Part shown: piece after piece, positions 59,909-64,000 of the stretch | Layout: every line of letters starts with the position of its first letter | Position numbering within the stretch: the stretch's first letter is position 1 | Assembly (NCBI RefSeq): GCF_001642835.1 | Contig: NZ_LXEI01000001.1 | Coordinates: 248,001-312,000, forward strand | Direction: 5' to 3' | Origin: Pseudotamlana agarivorans | GTDB lineage: Bacteria; Bacteroidota; Bacteroidia; Flavobacteriales; Flavobacteriaceae | Length of the DNA stretch: 64,000 bases | Notes under the pieces: model-generated | Database searches by the model: none | The model's input: only the letters and a program-made list of their open reading frames with translations | Told to the model about the DNA's origin: nothing | Made by a program: the position numbers and the translations under genes

Positions 59909-61354
59909 CTATTCGATATAATCAATACGAATATCGTCTAATTCGTAAACCCCATCGAAAGATTCTTGTCCGCCACCCGTATATTTAAAAGCGATATGCA
60001 TTACGCCTGTGGCACAAGACAAATCGACCACACCAGAATTAAACCACGGCACAAACGAATTGGAATCTTTTACCACGTAAGCAGCCGATAACACAGCCCA
60101 AGTGGCTTGTAACACACCTGCTTCGGTACCGTCCCAATCCTGACTGCAAAGTACTTCCATAAAACTACTATCTGCCAAACTGTTTGAAGTTTTAAAACGT
60201 AAAGTTTCACCTTCTTGGTCATCTAAATTTATGGGCGGTGTAATGAGCCAACCAATATTACTCGTATCACCAGAACTAGCACTTTGGAACCTTGCTGAAC
60301 GCCCTAACGAAGCATTTGATGAAGTTGACGAATAAGCTTCCCAGGCTTGAGTACCTGCTTCAATATAATTGGTCCACCCCGTGATTTCTATAGGCTTATT
60401 GTTTTTCTGTGCCTCAAAATCTTCGGTAAGTAAATTTCCAGATCCGAAAGATTCGGCAAGTCCGCAATGAAGTTCTAATGGGTCACAACGTTCGGAGTTA
60501 CTTAAAAGGACATCAGCAGAACTGTTTACAACTAACACATTAAAATCATCGCCATAATCCCGACTATAAATACCAGAAACACTTCCTTTTCCTTGCGGAA
60601 CAATTAGTGATTTAAAATCGGCATAGGTACTGGTTTGCATCATTACTGAAACACCAGAGTCGCAGGACTCCAAAACGCGAAAACCATCAAATTCATCATA
60701 AGCTTCACTGGAAAAACTTGCACCTAATTCGAAGCGATTCAACTGCATGTTTTCTAACTGAATGAAGGTGTTTTCATCTTTAGATGTTAAATCTTGTAAT
60801 TGCAGCTGCTTAGGCTGTATCTCTGCAATTTCAGGACTTCTACTAATAATGGAAGAGATTTCCGAAGCCTGAATTTGCTCGACACGAACACCATCACCTT
60901 TTCCAATACATAGCACCCCACTGTTCTCACCTACGGTTAAACCGTTCATTTTTATATAAACTTTTTGTCCGAATTGAAAGGTTTCATACAAATTACTCTT
61001 ATTTAAAAGCAGGCAAAACCCGAGTCTCGGATCGGCGTCGGGATTACTCCAATCGATTTTATTCTGAATGATGAGTTCTTCAAAAAAATTTCCTGATTTA
61101 TCGGAAGAAACCACATACCCTTCAATAAACAAATCGGTTTCAGATTTTATAACGACAGTTGAATTTCCCCCGTTTACCGCTTGCTCATAAAGTGATTTTA
61201 TCGCTTTAAAAGTCGTCTTGTTTTCAGAAGGTATTTGGGGTTCCTTAATTGAAGTTTCAGGAAGTTCGTAATCGTCTGTTTTTACACAGGATTGGAGCAA
61301 ATCTATACACAATAAAAGCAGTAATACGAATCTAAGGCTGTTCATTATCTTCAT
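59909..61354 (-). CDS. DUF5689 lipoprotein with choice-of-anchor-J-like C-terminus
   Basis: 481 residues; lipobox LLQSC, Cys23. The DUF5689 block (about 42-265, DLFIEGYVVSSDKSGNFFEELIIQN ... VYIKMNGLTV) is followed by a jelly-roll part (ENF-like LLTEDFEAQ, WTNYIEAGTQAWEAYSS, NIGWLITPPINL) of the choice-of-anchor-J type. Such proteins are surface lipoproteins of Bacteroidota that often accompany a TonB receptor. It begins 12 bp after the receptor gene at 61367, supporting a joint role in binding or degrading a polymer; the ligand is unknown. Confidence 0.85.
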   Translation of the reverse strand: MKIMNSLRFVLLLLLCIDLLQSCVKTDDYELPETSIKEPQIPSENKTTFKAIKSLYEQAVNGGNSTVVIKSETDLFIEGYVVSSDKSGNFFEELIIQNKIDWSNPDADPRLGFCLLLNKSNLYETFQFGQKVYIKMNGLTVGENSGVLCIGKGDGVRVEQIQASEISSIISRSPEIAEIQPKQLQLQDLTSKDENTFIQLENMQLNRFELGASFSSEAYDEFDGFRVLESCDSGVSVMMQTSTYADFKSLIVPQGKGSVSGIYSRDYGDDFNVLVVNSSADVLLSNSERCDPLELHCGLAESFGSGNLLTEDFEAQKNNKPIEITGWTNYIEAGTQAWEAYSSTSSNASLGRSARFQSASSGDTSNIGWLITPPINLDDQEGETLRFKTSNSLADSSFMEVLCSQDWDGTEAGVLQATWAVLSAAYVVKDSNSFVPWFNSGVVDLSCATGVMHIAFKYTGGGQESFDGVYELDDIRIDYIE

Positions 61355-61366
61355 GAAAAATTTGTA

Positions 61367-64000
61367 TTAAAAACTAACATTTAGGTTTAAAAAATAGGTT
61401 GTCCCACGACCATACCAATATTTTGGTCCGAATACAGGAGTTTCTAGAGCTTTGTCATCTCGAAGCTCTCGATAGTTGGCATTTCTGCCTTGTTCAAAAC
61501 CACCAGTTTTATAACTGGCATTAAGCAAATTATTAACGCTAGCAAATAAACCCACATAGTGCTTACCAATTTTCCATGATTTTCCACCAACTAAATTCAC
61601 CACCATATAATCATCAAACCGCTCTTGTTTCAGCAGTTCCCTAGCAATATTTTCATCGTAATCATTAAATACTTGTCCGTCGTAATCGGTATTAAAATTG
61701 GAAGATCGAGTTAGTGGACTCACATCCAAAAACGTATTAGAGAAAAAATTTGCCGTAGCCCCGAACCACCAGTAATTGGGATCTCGATATTCGAAGCCAA
61801 TGGAATACGCGTTTTGAGGTCCAGAGGCTAGTCGATAATTTTTAAGTTTTGTTTCTCCAAAATACTTCGCACCATCAACAAATCCGGCGGTTATAGCTTC
61901 AGCATCTGGTTCTGTTGTTAGTAATAGATTGGGGTTGTTAGCATACGTAAATTGCCCCAGTGAGACTACTCCTTTAAGTTTTAAGGTTGAAGTGACATGG
62001 GCTTCAATACCCAATTCGGCTCCAAGATGTTTCTTTTCGATATCTTGTAAAATCTCCTGAACAAAAACGGCATGATCCCCGCCAACGCCATCAGCAAAAT
62101 AAAAAGCAATATCGTTAGCACGACCTATTTTTGTAAAATACCCCGTTAATTTAGCCTTAACTATCGAAGAACGAAAATGATAACTAACATCAACCGACCG
62201 GATGTTTTCAGTTGAAATTTGAGGTACGGTATTATGATTTTCTCTGGCATTTGAAAAGGTATTCTGAAGGCTTGGAGCTCGTGTTAAAACTCCTAAATTG
62301 CCATCAAAAAGATGTTTCCCCGAAAATTTATATGTGAATCCGCCTTTAAAACCAAATCCTGTAAAATTCATTTTTTTTCCTTTGCCTAAAGAGGTATCTG
62401 GAAATCCGCCATTTTGATACAAGCCTTCACGTTGGTATTGGGTTTGACTGAACTGTCCTGACAAATAAAAATCGATTTTGTTATACCTAAACTGCGCTTG
62501 AGTAAAAGCGCTTAAGGCTTTAGAAAAAAGGCGATAATGGTATTTAAATTTGTCTCCCTCTGTTACGAGACGGTTTGGGTGCTGTAAATCATTTTGCGCA
62601 TCATGACTATTGGAAGCAAAAGCATCGACATCTAAATAATACGAAGCACCTAAAAGATCCAGTACATTAGCAAAATTTTCAGAATTCAACCTGTTATAAT
62701 TAACCGCCGCATTAAGGGTTACATTATTATTTATAGCCGTATTTAAAATTGAATTTATGGTGAGCTGTGTATCATCTACACGGTCTTCGTACAAAGCATA
62801 AATCGCATGACCTCCTTGTGTGGCATGGGATATATTAGCCTCATACATATCGCTCCAATGTATTTGCCCATCATTTTGAAACGCTTTTAAGGCTTGATAG
62901 GCATACTCTAAATGGTCGGGATCATTCCGCTCAAAGTAACTTGGGAGTTTTTGGTAGTAGGTCGGACTCGGATTAGAACCTCCGCCTTGTGGCATGCCGT
63001 CGATTAAATCGGTGCCATTGTAATCCAATCGACTATTACCCATATGTCCAAACTGAAAAGCTATATTGGTATTAAGCGTAGTTTTAGAACTTAGATTCCA
63101 ATAATGATTAAGCATGAGTATGGGTTCGTTAACCTCTTTTAGTCTCGAATTGCGTTTTTCGCCATCTTGCCAACCCCAATACTCATTGTATTTTGTGCCT
63201 TTTATGTCGTAAACTTCCTGGGTGTTTGGTGATGATTTTCCACGTATATTAGGCGCGTAAATAGCTGTAAAATTTAAACTTTGGTTTCCGATAAATTGCT
63301 TTTCTACACTAGCAAAAAAGGAATTAGCACTATATAAAGTAGCATCCTGATACCCTTCCGAACCCCATCGTCTACCTAAAGACACGGTGTAAGCCCAATT
63401 ATTTTTTAACAAGCCCGAAGCATACTTCGCCATAATGCGGTGTGCATAACTTCGATTAGATGACGAGTAAGTTAACCGGCCACCAGAACGTGCTTCCGAA
63501 GGGCGTACATTAATATTGGTGCTCCCTAAAACACCACCAAAACTAGAACTGGAAGGCGCAAGACCAAAGGCTAATTCTTGATTGCGAAGCACATCATTTA
63601 ATCCGCCCCAATTACTCCAATAGGGTCGGCCATTAAAACTTTTGTTCATCGCTACCCCATTTATAAGCACATTGCTGTGGTTAGAGTCTAAGCCGCGAGG
63701 TCTAAAAAACGACGCACTAAATTCAAAAGCTGCAGTACGTTGAAAAACATCTAATGAAGCGGCAAGTAATCCTGAAATATTATCGGATGCGAGTGTGTCG
63801 TCGTGAAGTTCATCATCAGTCAAACTAATGGTAAACAAATCATTGTTTGGTGACAAATCCCGACTCAAAACCATATCGTTAATATTAATCGTTTTACCTT
63901 CGTAAACCACAATAGGGTAACGTTTTTGGCTGTAACCCTGTTTTGAAACCACAAGAATTTGTTCACCTAACGGAATAGGACCTTCAAGAGCAAATACGCC
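61367..64000 (-). CDS. TonB-dependent receptor, C-terminal 878 codons
   Basis: The frame is open to the window edge, so the start is missing. It begins within a carboxypeptidase-like regulatory domain (GVFALEGPIPLGEQILVVSK), goes into a plug domain with FFRPRGLDSNHSNVLINGVAMN and ends as a barrel with SVNNLLNASYKTGG and a final LNLNVSF. It is a large outer-membrane transporter of the kind paired with the DUF5689 lipoprotein 12 bp downstream. The substrate is unknown. Codon use looks like that of its neighbours. Confidence 0.92.
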   Translation of the reverse strand, partial: GVFALEGPIPLGEQILVVSKQGYSQKRYPIVVYEGKTININDMVLSRDLSPNNDLFTISLTDDELHDDTLASDNISGLLAASLDVFQRTAAFEFSASFFRPRGLDSNHSNVLINGVAMNKSFNGRPYWSNWGGLNDVLRNQELAFGLAPSSSSFGGVLGSTNINVRPSEARSGGRLTYSSSNRSYAHRIMAKYASGLLKNNWAYTVSLGRRWGSEGYQDATLYSANSFFASVEKQFIGNQSLNFTAIYAPNIRGKSSPNTQEVYDIKGTKYNEYWGWQDGEKRNSRLKEVNEPILMLNHYWNLSSKTTLNTNIAFQFGHMGNSRLDYNGTDLIDGMPQGGGSNPSPTYYQKLPSYFERNDPDHLEYAYQALKAFQNDGQIHWSDMYEANISHATQGGHAIYALYEDRVDDTQLTINSILNTAINNNVTLNAAVNYNRLNSENFANVLDLLGASYYLDVDAFASNSHDAQNDLQHPNRLVTEGDKFKYHYRLFSKALSAFTQAQFRYNKIDFYLSGQFSQTQYQREGLYQNGGFPDTSLGKGKKMNFTGFGFKGGFTYKFSGKHLFDGNLGVLTRAPSLQNTFSNARENHNTVPQISTENIRSVDVSYHFRSSIVKAKLTGYFTKIGRANDIAFYFADGVGGDHAVFVQEILQDIEKKHLGAELGIEAHVTSTLKLKGVVSLGQFTYANNPNLLLTTEPDAEAITAGFVDGAKYFGETKLKNYRLASGPQNAYSIGFEYRDPNYWWFGATANFFSNTFLDVSPLTRSSNFNTDYDGQVFNDYDENIARELLKQERFDDYMVVNLVGGKSWKIGKHYVGLFASVNNLLNASYKTGGFEQGRNANYRELRDDKALETPVFGPKYWYGRGTTYFLNLNVSF

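Noticed and set aside
59909-64000. B12 riboswitch as control of the TonB receptor, as is common in this phylum
   Set aside because: The receptor lies upstream of the riboswitch in the direction of transcription, so the riboswitch can only act on nrdG-nrdD.

Overview
The window is AT-rich chromosomal DNA of a member of the Bacteroidota, most likely the family Flavobacteriaceae. The evidence is a type IX secretion C-terminal signal on two large secreted proteins, SusC/RagA-style TonB-dependent receptors, families largely confined to this phylum (DUF3078, DUF2480, DUF5689), a single-subunit membrane anchor in a C-A-B succinate dehydrogenase operon, and promoters of the TTG-N17-23-TAnnTTTG type instead of sigma70 boxes. 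Several predicted TTG starts lie inside such promoter elements, so I moved those starts downstream. No rRNA, tRNA, CRISPR array, prophage or transposase was seen.

Layout. 1-2.2 kb: end of an HU gene, a tiny basic protein, and RNase G/E. 2.4-7.6 kb: a DUF445 membrane protein, a small lipoprotein, a Tas-like aldo/keto reductase, and an xth-ompA-like pair. 7.7-15.2 kb: a large SprA-like outer-membrane protein and a 1271-residue T9SS-exported beta-propeller protein. 15.4-19.3 kb: a 7TM sensor kinase/LytTR regulator pair flanked on both sides by paralogous small cysteine-containing proteins. 19.5-31.9 kb: housekeeping genes (M28 peptidase, sdhCAB, a T9SS metalloprotease, aminopeptidase P, aspartokinase, an alpha/beta hydrolase, thiL). 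31.9-36.5 kb: a tight four-gene lipoprotein operon with two beta-propeller proteins, an MbnP-like protein and a diheme MauG/MbnH-like peroxidase. 36.5-45 kb: a long SUF iron-sulfur operon (IscA/SufA-like, sufB, lipoprotein, sufC, four-helix-bundle gene, sufD, sufS, lipoprotein, sufE, DUF59, DUF2480), followed by two DUF3078 outer-membrane proteins. 47-52.5 kb: hflX-pbp1A, an endonuclease/phosphatase-family protein, and a YdeI-like protein ending in a CDGSH iron-sulfur motif. 52.6-64 kb (minus strand): a TonB receptor with a DUF547 partner, the anaerobic ribonucleotide reductase nrdG-nrdD behind a cobalamin riboswitch, a DUF5689 lipoprotein, and a TonB receptor cut by the window end.

The most interesting points are: (1) a four-helix-bundle (23S rRNA intervening-sequence protein family) gene inside the suf operon, framed by near-perfect inverted repeats, with ORF-less hairpins of similar sequence between the sufA-like gene and sufB and upstream of rng; (2) a B12 riboswitch in front of the B12-independent class III ribonucleotide reductase; (3) the MbnP/MauG lipoprotein cassette; (4) the LytTR locus with paralogous flanking proteins and a direct repeat spaced exactly 21 bp. 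Short palindromic repeats typical of flavobacterial intergenic DNA are also scattered through the window, one pair of them sitting inside the loop of a bidirectional terminator.
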